Assembly (NCBI RefSeq): GCF_015714725.1
Contig: NZ_WBKM01000095.1
Location: forward strand, 62,001-126,000
Direction: 5' to 3'
Length of the DNA stretch: 64,000 bases
Origin: Nostoc sp. WHI
Lineage (GTDB): Bacteria > Cyanobacteriota > Cyanobacteriia > Cyanobacteriales > Nostocaceae
Each line of letters opens with the position of its first letter. The stretch's first letter is position 1. Under the pieces are notes generated by a model, which did no database searches, was not told where the DNA came from, and saw only the letters and a program-made list of their open reading frames with translations. The translations under genes and the position numbers were made by a program. Positions 26,825 to 34,555 of this stretch are shown here, piece after piece.

Positions 26825-27084
26825 ACATTTTGCTGTTGTGTGCTTCGCTGTAGTACTCCGTGCAGATTATTCTTGGTAACTTTTTCATCCAAAGCTTGAG
26901 AGAGCGATCGCCACAGTTGTGAGCCAACGTCTTTGATGTGACCGGGGTCATAAGTGACTTCTCGCGCCATATCTAAGTAAGTTTTACCTTCCCAGGTGTA
27001 GCGAAAGACAATCTCTTGCGCTCTTGTTAAGCGTCCTCGTTTCAATAATCGTTCAACGAGTGCGATCGCTTCTTCAACCGTCAT
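26782..27084 (-). pseudogene. vMAP N-terminal HTH domain, frameshifted from the WD40 gene
   Basis: A 100-residue frame. Residues 1-80 (MTVEEAIALVERLLKRGRLTRAQEIVFRYTWEGKTYLDMAREVTYDPGHIKDVGSQLWRSLSQAL) match the N-terminal domain of Nostoc vWA-MoxR-associated (vMAP) proteins. The last 20 residues are the out-of-frame translation of the first WD40 repeat (KLWKDIMLVSG for TLEGHHACVW). A single-base indel near 26835 would join the two frames. No NB-ARC domain separates them, so the gene has either lost it or belongs to a short HTH-WD40 class. Confidence 0.75.
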
Positions 27085-27293
27085 TTATTTACGTAGTAAT
27101 ACAGGTTAACTACAATATTCCCACAATAAACTTGATTTTTCCCCAAAAGTTTACGTAAATCTACCAAAAAGACCCGACTTTTCACGTTATATGGAAAAGC
27201 CCACAAAAAACCTAACCCTCTTCCCGACGCGGGAAAGGGGAAAATTCCCTGAAGCAGTAAAATGATGATTAATGATGAACTTGAGCTATTGCG

Positions 27294-27557
27294 ATGAATG
27301 CAGAACAAGAGTTATTACAAAAATGGCGCTTCCTTACCCCCGACAAACAACAACAGGTTTTAGAGTTTGTGGAATTTCTTCACCTCAAAACAGTCAATTC
27401 ACAAATATTAACTCATGGAACCAAAACTCAGTTAGGGGAACGGTTACGGCAAATACGCGCCAAAATTGTTGCTTCAGGTGAACCCTTACTAAGTCAAGAT
27501 GAAATTGAAAAAGAGATAGCTAGTCAGCGAGGTGGGTTACAAGATATGGGTGAATGA
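27294..27557 (+). CDS. Antitoxin-like protein (DUF2281-like)
   Basis: An 87-residue protein: ELLQKWRFLTPDKQQQVLEFVEFLHLK is the helical opening of DUF2281-type antitoxins, followed by a linker and an acidic C-terminal helix. Its stop overlaps the start of the PIN gene (ATGA), the standard toxin-antitoxin arrangement. It should neutralise the PIN toxin and autoregulate the operon. Confidence 0.78.
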   Translation: MNAEQELLQKWRFLTPDKQQQVLEFVEFLHLKTVNSQILTHGTKTQLGERLRQIRAKIVASGEPLLSQDEIEKEIASQRGGLQDMGE

Positions 27558-27958
27558 ACATAACTTTTATTGATGCCGGAGTCCTGGTTACAGCAGCGCG
27601 TGGTGTGGGGGATATATCCGAAAAAGCCCTTGAAATCCTAGCAGACTCAGAACGAGATTTTGCCTCAAGTGTATTTATCAAGTTAGAAGTACTTCCCAAA
27701 GCTATTTACAATCGCCAAACAGAAGAAGCCGATTTTTACGCAACCTTTTTTAGTGCTGTCACTTACTGGGCTAGGGATTTAGAAAAAATTATCCAAGATG
27801 CTCATAACATCGGTTGTCAGTACGGTTTGGCGGCAATGGATGCTCTACACGTAGCAGCAGCACTGTCAGTTGGTGCTGGCGAATTGGTGACAACAGAAAA
27901 ACCGACAAAGCCGATGTTCCGAGTTACAGGTATTCAAGTAATTTCTATTTTTGACTAA
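27554..27958 (+). CDS. PIN-domain toxin (VapC-like)
   Basis: A 134-residue PIN-domain protein. Acidic positions are visible in FIDAGVLVTAARG, KLEVLPKA and YGLAAMDALHVAAAL, matching the metal-binding set of VapC-like RNases. It is translationally coupled to the upstream antitoxin gene. The likely role is ribonuclease toxin of a type II pair. Confidence 0.82.
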   Translation: MNITFIDAGVLVTAARGVGDISEKALEILADSERDFASSVFIKLEVLPKAIYNRQTEEADFYATFFSAVTYWARDLEKIIQDAHNIGCQYGLAAMDALHVAAALSVGAGELVTTEKPTKPMFRVTGIQVISIFD

Positions 27959-28113
27959 TAGTCTTGATGATTATGGTAAATAAGTCCCAAGTTGATTACC
28001 AAAAATTCAAGATCGCGATCGCGTTGCTACTACAGCGCTTCCCGCTATTATGCAATACAGTTTTTCTCCTTGCCCTTTCCTAGCATAGCTTTCAGCTTTG
28101 AAAATGTACCTCA

Positions 28114-28575
28114 ATGTACCTCATAGCTGCCGGAAGTGCTGTAAAATGTGCAGACTGGCCTGGTGGAGTTTGTAAGGAAGCATACGGTGAAATTACCTGT
28201 GGACCTCCAGCACCTCCTAACTGGATATCAGGCTATTCAAATAATTCTAATTCTAACAACCGTAGCTCAAGTATCTATGGTGTTTGGGCTGTACAAAATG
28301 GTAGGTGGAATGGTATTTTGCGGATGCAAGGCAACTCTGGAAGAATGATATTGGCTAACAGTGCAGGAGCAGCTGTAGAACAAAGGATGACCCTTAAGGT
28401 AAACCCTGAAGGTGGATATATTCTTGATGGAGAAGTTTTAGTGTGGTATGTGCGTGGAAGATATAATGCTGATAATTTTTATGTCGAGCGATTTTCTAAA
28501 AAATCAATTTCTGTGAAGAATTGCGATGATGCTGGAAAATGCAATTCTGTAAATTTGGTGTATTTAGGAAAGTGA
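28114..28575 (+). CDS. Hypothetical protein, possibly secreted
   Basis: A 153-residue frame with no recognised family. The first 40 residues have three cysteines in a Gly/Pro-rich stretch (CADWPGGVCKEAYGEITCGPPAPP), then an Asn/Ser-rich linker, then a beta-rich domain (SIYGVWAVQNGRWNGILRMQGNSGRMIL). The start is uncertain; the true N-terminus may include a signal peptide upstream in a different phase. It lies among dispersed repeats. Confidence 0.5.
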   Translation: MYLIAAGSAVKCADWPGGVCKEAYGEITCGPPAPPNWISGYSNNSNSNNRSSSIYGVWAVQNGRWNGILRMQGNSGRMILANSAGAAVEQRMTLKVNPEGGYILDGEVLVWYVRGRYNADNFYVERFSKKSISVKNCDDAGKCNSVNLVYLGK

Positions 28576-28594
28576 ATTTAAGAGTTATTATGAC

Positions 28595-28620
28595 GCGATG
28601 CCTACGTCGGTAAACTACGC
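28595..28620. repeat. 26-bp dispersed repeat, inverted copy
   Basis: Inverted copy of 23432-23457 with one mismatch. Confidence 0.7.
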
Positions 28621-28627
28621 ACTTTCT

Positions 28628-28852
28628 CTAAGATAAATCTTCCAGATTGCTGTCTAAACAACCAATAAACTCTCGTGCTGCTTCAGTAAAAGAAACTTCT
28701 TTATTATCGGTTTCTATCTGCTCTTGGATCTGACTAATTTTGCCTATTTTTAATTCTAAGAACTCAATAAATTCAATAACTTCGTTTCGCTGCTCAATAG
28801 GTAATCTCTTGATTTTGGCGATCGCTATTTCTAAGGTAGTCATTTTGATCAT
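28628..28852 (-). CDS. Small antitoxin-like protein, no partner seen
   Basis: A 74-residue protein: TTLEIAIAKIKRLPIEQRNEVIEFIEFLELKI resembles the DUF2281/antitoxin opening of the gene at 27294, and an acidic tail follows. No PIN or other toxin frame lies next to it, so it may be an orphan antitoxin. Confidence 0.6.
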   Translation of the reverse strand: MIKMTTLEIAIAKIKRLPIEQRNEVIEFIEFLELKIGKISQIQEQIETDNKEVSFTEAAREFIGCLDSNLEDLS

Positions 28853-29552
28853 TCTCCCTTCACACTTAAGCCAATCCTATTTTAGCAAAACTCAAAAGTG
28901 ATAATGATGTCTACGATGGTCACTGAGCTTGCCGTTGGCGCAGCCTCTCGCAGAGAAGTGCGGGCGTAGCTGCACCACTTATCAATCTTTTCAAAAGGCG
29001 ATCGCTTTGATCGCATAGTTGACTGTTAGATATCGCTAACGAATCCTCTGAGCGATAGCCGAGGTAATTTTTTGCTTGATACCGATACTGTCAGATGTAT
29101 GAGGTAAACTATGCGATTATTTCGAGTTGAGGTAAATAGGTCAGAGCGATCGCTTTCTCCATCACACGATGATTTTATGCGATGCCTAAACTCTCTTTTT
29201 TGAGCTTTATGAGTAAACAGCTCATCAAATCGGCTACACCATTTTTCACATGTACTGTGGCATGGCTGCGGAGGTTGTCTCTAGAGTCTTTACACTTAGA
29301 TTTTACTGAATTTTTTAAAGTCAATAAAAAGACACATATTTTTTTGTAGAAAATCCAAAAGACAAAGCAAACTGAACTATCTATACAAAAGATAACCGGA
29401 TTACGGGAACCGATTGCAAACTTTGAAATTCTTCATAAACATAGCCTCTATGTTACCATCTGGATGGTTTTAGACGGATCGTAACTGGCTTTCGAGTATA
29501 AACGCCAACGGCCGTAGCGTCTCTAAATTTGGTGGTTGAGGAGAGAATAATA
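28853..29552. other. Intergenic region with dispersed palindromic repeat
   Basis: About 700 bases without a supported gene. Around 28930-28975 there is a GC-rich palindromic element (gcgcagcctctcgcagagaag), a family seen again at 30969. The rest is AT-rich, with HIP1-like sites. Confidence 0.5.
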
Positions 29553-30635
29553 GTGCAAAATAGCATGTCAGTGGCAGAACCGAATCCATACACACAGCGT
29601 AACCAGCCACGACCGATCCGCATAGGCGTGATTGGGGTGGGTAACATGGGACAACACCACGCTCGCGTGCTGAGTTCAATGAAAGATGTTGAACTAGTCG
29701 GTGTAGCAGATATTAACGTCGAGCGAGGATTAGAAACTGCCAGCAAGTACAAGGTGCGTTTTTTTGAAGATTACTCTGACTTGCTACCCCTTGTGGAAGC
29801 AGTTTGTGTTGCTGTTCCCACCCGGTTGCATTACGCCGTGGGCATTAACTGTCTTCTAACGGGAATTCATGTTTTGATTGAAAAACCGATCGCAGCCAGT
29901 ATTTCTGAGGCAGAATCCCTAGTAAATGCCGCAGCCGAGTCTCAGTGTATCCTACAAGTAGGTCATATTGAGCGCTTCAATCCAGCATTTAAAGAACTGA
30001 GCCAAGTGCTGAAAACGGAAGAATTACTGGCGCTAGAAGCCCACCGGATGAGTCCTTACTCAGATCGGTCAAATGATGTTTCCGTTGTGCTAGATTTAAT
30101 GATCCATGACATCGACCTACTTCTAGAATTAGCTGCTTCCCCAGTGACAAAATTGACCGCTAGCGGTACTCGTGCCCTGGACTCTGGTTATTTAGATTAC
30201 GTAACTGCCACCTTAGGATTTGCCAATGGTATTGTCGCTACCCTAACTGCCAGTAAAGTCACTCACCGCAAAATTCGTCGGCTTGTCGCTCATTGCAAAA
30301 ATTCATTCACTGAAGCAGATTTTCTTAAGAATGAAATTTTGATTCATCGACAAACGACTGGTAACTCTCTCCCTGATCACCGACAAGTACTTTACAGGCA
30401 GGATGGTGTAATTGAAAAAGTCTACACCAGCAATATTCAACCCTTGAGTGCAGAACTAGAACATTTTGTCAACTGTGTACATGGTGGCAATCAACCCTCA
30501 GTGGGTGGTGAACAAGCTCTCAAAGCCCTGAGATTAGCAAGTTTGATTGAGCAGATGGCGCTGGAAGATCGAGTTTGGAATCCCTTAGACTGGGAATCGG
30601 AACCGAGAGTACAATCGTTGACCCCGACAGCATAA
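29553..30635 (+). CDS. Gfo/Idh/MocA family NAD(P)-dependent oxidoreductase
   Basis: An oxidoreductase of 360 residues from the GTG at 29553, chosen because GAGGAG stands 9 bases upstream; a TTG at 29529 would add 8 residues. IRIGVIGVGNMGQHHARVL is the Rossmann dinucleotide-binding motif, and VLIEKPIAASISEAE carries the catalytic EKP Lys. The C-terminal domain is the usual beta-sheet substrate domain. The family oxidises sugars and cyclitols; the substrate is unknown. It stands alone. Confidence 0.88.
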   Translation: MQNSMSVAEPNPYTQRNQPRPIRIGVIGVGNMGQHHARVLSSMKDVELVGVADINVERGLETASKYKVRFFEDYSDLLPLVEAVCVAVPTRLHYAVGINCLLTGIHVLIEKPIAASISEAESLVNAAAESQCILQVGHIERFNPAFKELSQVLKTEELLALEAHRMSPYSDRSNDVSVVLDLMIHDIDLLLELAASPVTKLTASGTRALDSGYLDYVTATLGFANGIVATLTASKVTHRKIRRLVAHCKNSFTEADFLKNEILIHRQTTGNSLPDHRQVLYRQDGVIEKVYTSNIQPLSAELEHFVNCVHGGNQPSVGGEQALKALRLASLIEQMALEDRVWNPLDWESEPRVQSLTPTA

Positions 30636-31101
30636 AACACTAGGGGAAGACGGAAAGATGGGGGGAACAAAGTCATTGTCTACTTTCCTCCCTCATAGCC
30701 CCAACCTCAGAAAGGAAACCTAGATTGTGTTTTGAAATTTGTCATAAAATCTTTAGATCCCCCCTAGTCCTTATTAAAAAAAGGGCTAAGGGGGATCTAA
30801 ATAATTAGAAAATGAAACCTAGCTTCCACTTCTCTTATTCTGTTTCCCAATTGCGGCATCAATTTTTAGTGCAGCCAAGTTATCTTGACTCCCATGAGGG
30901 CAGATAGTTAACTTTTGAGAAAGCTAATGCTGAATTTAGTTAAGACTTACGGGTATTCTACGAACTCTTCTCTACGAGACGATGCGCGTTGGCGGAAGCC
31001 TCTCGTAGAGATAGGCGGTTCGATAAATTAAGCTTTTTAGCAATTTTTCCGTAAGTCCTGTTAGTAACAAAACTAATGTAGTAATTTCAGGAATTGACTT
31101 A
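30636..31101. other. Intergenic region with a long palindrome
   Basis: No gene is supported. At 30969-31011, TCTCTACGAG is paired with CTCGTAGAGA around a GC-rich loop, a typical Nostoc dispersed palindrome. Earlier, near 30757-30800, a gatcccccctag / aagggggatc inverted pair could act as a terminator of the oxidoreductase transcript. Confidence 0.6.
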
Positions 31102-31725
31102 ATGCTTGAATGGATAACTAATACAATCAACTATTTCGGCTATTGGGGAATCGCCCTGCTGATGTTCCTAGAAAACCTTTTTCCCCCCATTCCTTCAGAA
31201 TTGATTATGCCACTGGCTGGATTTACAGCAAGTCCATATCAACCAGGAGGGGCAAAGCTCAACATTATTGGTGTGTTTTTTGCAGGACTTTTGGGTTCTG
31301 TACTAGGCGCACTTATCTGGTACTACCCTGGGAAGTTGTTAAGTGAAAAGCGGTTGAAAGCTTTGGCTGACAGGTACGGCAAATGGCTGGCTATATCCAG
31401 CAAAGATATCGACAAGGCAAGGCGCTGGTTTGACTCTCAAGGTAACAAAGCAGTTTTGATTGGTCGCCTTGTTCCAGGAATCCGCACCTTGATTTCCGTT
31501 CCTGCTGGTATGACCAATATGCACCTGCTGCCATTTTTGTTTTATACAACCTTAGGTAGCGCTGCTTGGGTGGGCTTGCTAACATACTCAGGATACGCAT
31601 TGGGTAGTCAGTATGAACTTGTGGACAAGTATCTTGCTCCTGTGTCAAAAATCGTACTTGGGGGTTTGGTTTTAGCATTTGTTTTCTGGATACTCAAGCG
31701 CCAGCTAAGACGTATCAGAAGATGA
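31102..31725 (+). CDS. DedA family membrane protein
   Basis: A 207-residue DedA/SNARE-associated protein. LENLFPPIPSELIMPLAGF is the re-entrant E-x-P motif; GLLGSVLGALIWYYPGKLLS and VLIGRLVPGIRTLISVPAGMTNM (with the conserved R-x-x-P-x-x-R) follow. DedA proteins act as lipid or undecaprenyl-phosphate flippases at the inner membrane. Full length. Confidence 0.92.
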   Translation: MLEWITNTINYFGYWGIALLMFLENLFPPIPSELIMPLAGFTASPYQPGGAKLNIIGVFFAGLLGSVLGALIWYYPGKLLSEKRLKALADRYGKWLAISSKDIDKARRWFDSQGNKAVLIGRLVPGIRTLISVPAGMTNMHLLPFLFYTTLGSAAWVGLLTYSGYALGSQYELVDKYLAPVSKIVLGGLVLAFVFWILKRQLRRIRR

Positions 31726-31986
31726 AACACGGCCGCTTTTGGTTTGAAAGCAGTAAAAGCAGGGGTTACATCTGGCCAAAATTCGCCTACACTATGCCAA
31801 ATAATACTAGATGTGCGATCGCATTGGCGTAGCCTCTCCAAGAGTTACCCACTGGAAGTATCGCCAGAATTAATTTTTGGCGTATTTCTAGCTACACTTG
31901 ACGCAACCTAGAATTTATGGTTGCTCGCATTTTTGTAAGATTGAGCATGACAACTTTTTACAGTTAAGTTTGAATTAGGAGCTTTT

Positions 31987-33141
31987 ATGACAGACCAACC
32001 TTCCGCCGCTACCCCAATCAATGCCGCTGCTATACCGATGAATAGAGTGTCGGCATCAATTCCCATAAATGCTGTTAATAATCCCATCCCAAACACAAAC
32101 AACCCTCCTGGAAAAACTATTCTCAGTGTTGATTTAGGCAGAACTTCCACTAAGACTTGTGTGAGTCGTGAACCAAACAATGTGGTGTTTGTACCTGCTA
32201 ACGTTAAGCAGATGTCAATAGAACAAGTACGTGGCGGTGTTTTTGAAGCCAGGGCTACTGATCCCTTAATGGATTTGTGGCTAGAGTATCAAGGCAATGG
32301 ATATGCTGTTGGGCAACTGGCAGCAGATTTTGGAGCAAATCTAGGAGTTGGGCAATCTAAGGTAGAGGCTGCATTGATAAAAGTGTTAGCAAGTGCTGGC
32401 TACTTCAAACTCAGAAATGATATCTCAGTCGTACTAGGTTTGCCTTTTCTTTCCTTAGAACAATTTGAAAAGGAAAAAGCACAGTTGATTAGCCAAGTAG
32501 GTGGCCCTCATGTGTTGAACTTCCGAGGCGAATCTGTGTCGCTGAACGTCAGTAAAGTTTGGGTAATGCCAGAGGGCTACGGCAGCTTGCTGTGGTCTGA
32601 AGCTCAACCAAAGAAAAGTCCGGGCAGTCCCGATTTTACAAAAATATCGGTGGCGATCGTCGATATTGGACATCAAACCGTCGATCTTTTGATGGTAGAT
32701 AACTTCCGTTTTGCCAGAGGTGCTTCTAAGAGCGAAGACTTCGGGATGAATAAGTTTTATGAATTGGTGTCCGCCGAAATCGAGGGAGCAGATAGTCAAT
32801 CTCTAGCGCTGATTTCCGCTGTTAACAAACCAAGGGGTGAACGCTATTACCGTCCTAAAGGCGCTAGCAAGCCCACCAACTTAGACGATTTTCTTCCCAA
32901 CCTCACGGAGATGTTTTCTCGCGAAATCTGTAGCCGTGTGCTAGCCTGGTTGCCAGAACGCGTCACTGACGTGATTCTCACTGGCGGCGGTGGTGAGTTT
33001 TTCTGGGACGACGTTCAACGTCTGCTTAAAGAAGCAAAGATTAATGCTCATTTAGCAGCACCTTCCCGGCAGGCGAATGCTTTGGGGCAGTATATTTATG
33101 GAGAGGCACAATTATCCTCCAATCGCGCTGCTAGGGCCTAA
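31987..33141 (+). CDS. ParM/StbA-like actin-family protein
   Basis: A 384-residue actin-like ATPase. The start is supported by an AGGAGC box 5 bases upstream. After about 45 low-complexity residues (Asn/Pro/Ile-rich), ILSVDLGRTSTKT is phosphate motif 1, VAIVDIGHQTVDLLMV is phosphate motif 2 and DVILTGGGGEFFW is the adenosine motif. Plasmid ParM proteins polymerise to push plasmids apart. Here a small gene with a ParR-like N-terminus follows 5 bases later, giving a full ParM-ParR-like pair apparently on the chromosome. Confidence 0.82.
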   Translation: MTDQPSAATPINAAAIPMNRVSASIPINAVNNPIPNTNNPPGKTILSVDLGRTSTKTCVSREPNNVVFVPANVKQMSIEQVRGGVFEARATDPLMDLWLEYQGNGYAVGQLAADFGANLGVGQSKVEAALIKVLASAGYFKLRNDISVVLGLPFLSLEQFEKEKAQLISQVGGPHVLNFRGESVSLNVSKVWVMPEGYGSLLWSEAQPKKSPGSPDFTKISVAIVDIGHQTVDLLMVDNFRFARGASKSEDFGMNKFYELVSAEIEGADSQSLALISAVNKPRGERYYRPKGASKPTNLDDFLPNLTEMFSREICSRVLAWLPERVTDVILTGGGGEFFWDDVQRLLKEAKINAHLAAPSRQANALGQYIYGEAQLSSNRAARA

Positions 33142-33146
33142 AGCTG

Positions 33147-33626
33147 ATGTTCCAATGGTCAAAAAAGGTAGTTAAATCCGTCACGTTCAACCCAGAGCTT
33201 GCTGATGAAAGCTTGTTAGCGCAAGTAGAAAGTTATTTGGAAAAACAACCCGACAAGACTTTCAGTGACCTCTGTAAAGAAGCCTTGTGGCAATCTTTAT
33301 GTGTACCGGAATCTGTACGACCTGGTCCACAAACAGCAGCAACAACACCGATTGAACAACAAATTGGTGAACTGCAACATCAAGTGGCTGGCCTTGAGGA
33401 ACGTTTTTTTGCTAAGGGATCTAATCGTTTGGAGGCGATGGAACAGCATCTTCTGCAACTTTCTCAACAAGTTGCACAATTGGCCATCATAGTCAATAGT
33501 CGATCAATCATTCAGTCTCCAACTCAATTAGAAGTAGTAAATAATACTTCTTATACTGTTGCTGCCCCTCCTCAAGAAGTTGACCCCGTAATCAGTCGCC
33601 TTAGTCAGTTTCTTGATGATTTTTAA
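33147..33626 (+). CDS. ParR-like partner of the actin homologue
   Basis: A 159-residue protein: KSVTFNPELADESLLAQVESYLEKQPDKTFSDLCKEALWQSL looks like a ribbon-helix-helix DNA-binding domain of the ParR type, followed by a Gln-rich coiled coil (residues 65-115) and a disordered tail. It begins 5 bases after the parM-like gene and is surely co-transcribed. The DNA site (a parC-like set of direct repeats) was not found nearby. Confidence 0.65.
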   Translation: MFQWSKKVVKSVTFNPELADESLLAQVESYLEKQPDKTFSDLCKEALWQSLCVPESVRPGPQTAATTPIEQQIGELQHQVAGLEERFFAKGSNRLEAMEQHLLQLSQQVAQLAIIVNSRSIIQSPTQLEVVNNTSYTVAAPPQEVDPVISRLSQFLDDF

Positions 33627-33666
33627 GAAACAATCAGCCTTTTGAGCATTTTTTGCTCTTGTGAAC

Positions 33667-33696
33667 AATCCTTAATAGTTAATACTATTAAGGATT
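33667..33696 (+). terminator. Hairpin downstream of the ParM-ParR pair
   Basis: AATCCTTAATAG pairs perfectly with CTATTAAGGATT around a 6-base loop, and an AT-rich tail follows. Most likely the operon terminator. Confidence 0.8.
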
Positions 33697-33882
33697 ATTA
33701 ATATTTATATAGGATTCCTATTCGATTTTTGAAAAAACGACCTACATCTGAAAAGTGGCGATCTAAGTCCTAGCTCTAAACAAGCGAAAAGAATACTTTC
33801 ATAAGTGTCTCAGCTTTAACTTGACATTAAGGGACACCATTATGGTAATATATGTTGCCTATAATTAAAGAGTTGGCAACCC

Positions 33883-34206
33883 ATGAGTTTAGCTGTAATT
33901 AAGTTCTCTTCGGAAGAGTGCGGCATCTGCCACAAAATGTCTTTTTATGACAAAAAGGTGGCTGAAGAACTGGGTTTAGAATTTATCGATGTAAAAATGC
34001 AAGATACGGCTGCTTACCGCAAGTATCGGAAAATTTTATTGACTCAGTATCCCGATAAATCAGAAATGGGATGGCCTACTTATATCATCTGCAATTCTCC
34101 AGAAGGGGAATTTCAGATTGTGGGTGAGGTAAAAGGAGGTCATCCCAAAGGAGAGTTTAGAAGTCGTCTTCAAGAGGTTCTAGATTCTACAGCGAGTCAG
34201 AACTAA
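33883..34206 (+). CDS. Thioredoxin-fold protein
   Basis: A 107-residue thioredoxin-like protein. The redox site reads EECGICHKM (CxxC), and MGWPTYIICNSPEGEFQIVGEVKGGH carries the cis-Pro and the following strand. The family is typical in cyanobacteria as a small cytosolic thioredoxin-like protein. It converges on and overlaps by four bases the small gene on the other strand. Confidence 0.83.
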   Translation: MSLAVIKFSSEECGICHKMSFYDKKVAEELGLEFIDVKMQDTAAYRKYRKILLTQYPDKSEMGWPTYIICNSPEGEFQIVGEVKGGHPKGEFRSRLQEVLDSTASQN

Positions 34207-34424
34207 ATTACCTCAAAAGATTTGACCTCCAGGACAGGGCCAATCATGGCAGCTGTCATAATATCTTCACGCACCTGTCCTTTAACTTTTGCCTTTTGTC
34301 CAGCTTTGAGTAAGTCTTTGTCAGCCCCTCTGAGGATTTCGTAAGTAACGCCTTCTTCTGTGACTAACGCCCATGCGCCTATGCCAATATCACGATGTTG
34401 GATTGTACCTGTAAGTGTAATCAT
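34203..34424 (-). CDS. Small beta-rich (OB-like) conserved protein
   Basis: A 73-residue protein (MITLTGTIQHRDIGIGAWALVTEEGVTYEIL...KAGQKAKVKGQVREDIMTAAMIGPVLEVKSFEVI) with the strand pattern of a small OB-fold. No specific family recognised. It overlaps the end of the thioredoxin gene tail to tail. Confidence 0.65.
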   Translation of the reverse strand: MITLTGTIQHRDIGIGAWALVTEEGVTYEILRGADKDLLKAGQKAKVKGQVREDIMTAAMIGPVLEVKSFEVI

Positions 34425-34429
34425 AAACA

Positions 34430-34468
34430 GTGCTGAGTGCTGAGTGCTGAGTGCTGAGTGCTGAGTGA
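34430..34468. repeat. GTGCTGA heptamer tandem repeat
   Basis: About five and a half perfect copies of a 7-base unit, followed by gggggca copies. Typical short tandem repeat of Nostoc genomes. Confidence 0.85.
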
Positions 34469-34555
34469 GGGGCAGGGGGCAGGGGGCAGGGTAAAGAAGA
34501 GGAAATAACTAATACTCAATGCCCAATTCCCAATGCCCTGTTCCCCGTTTACAAT

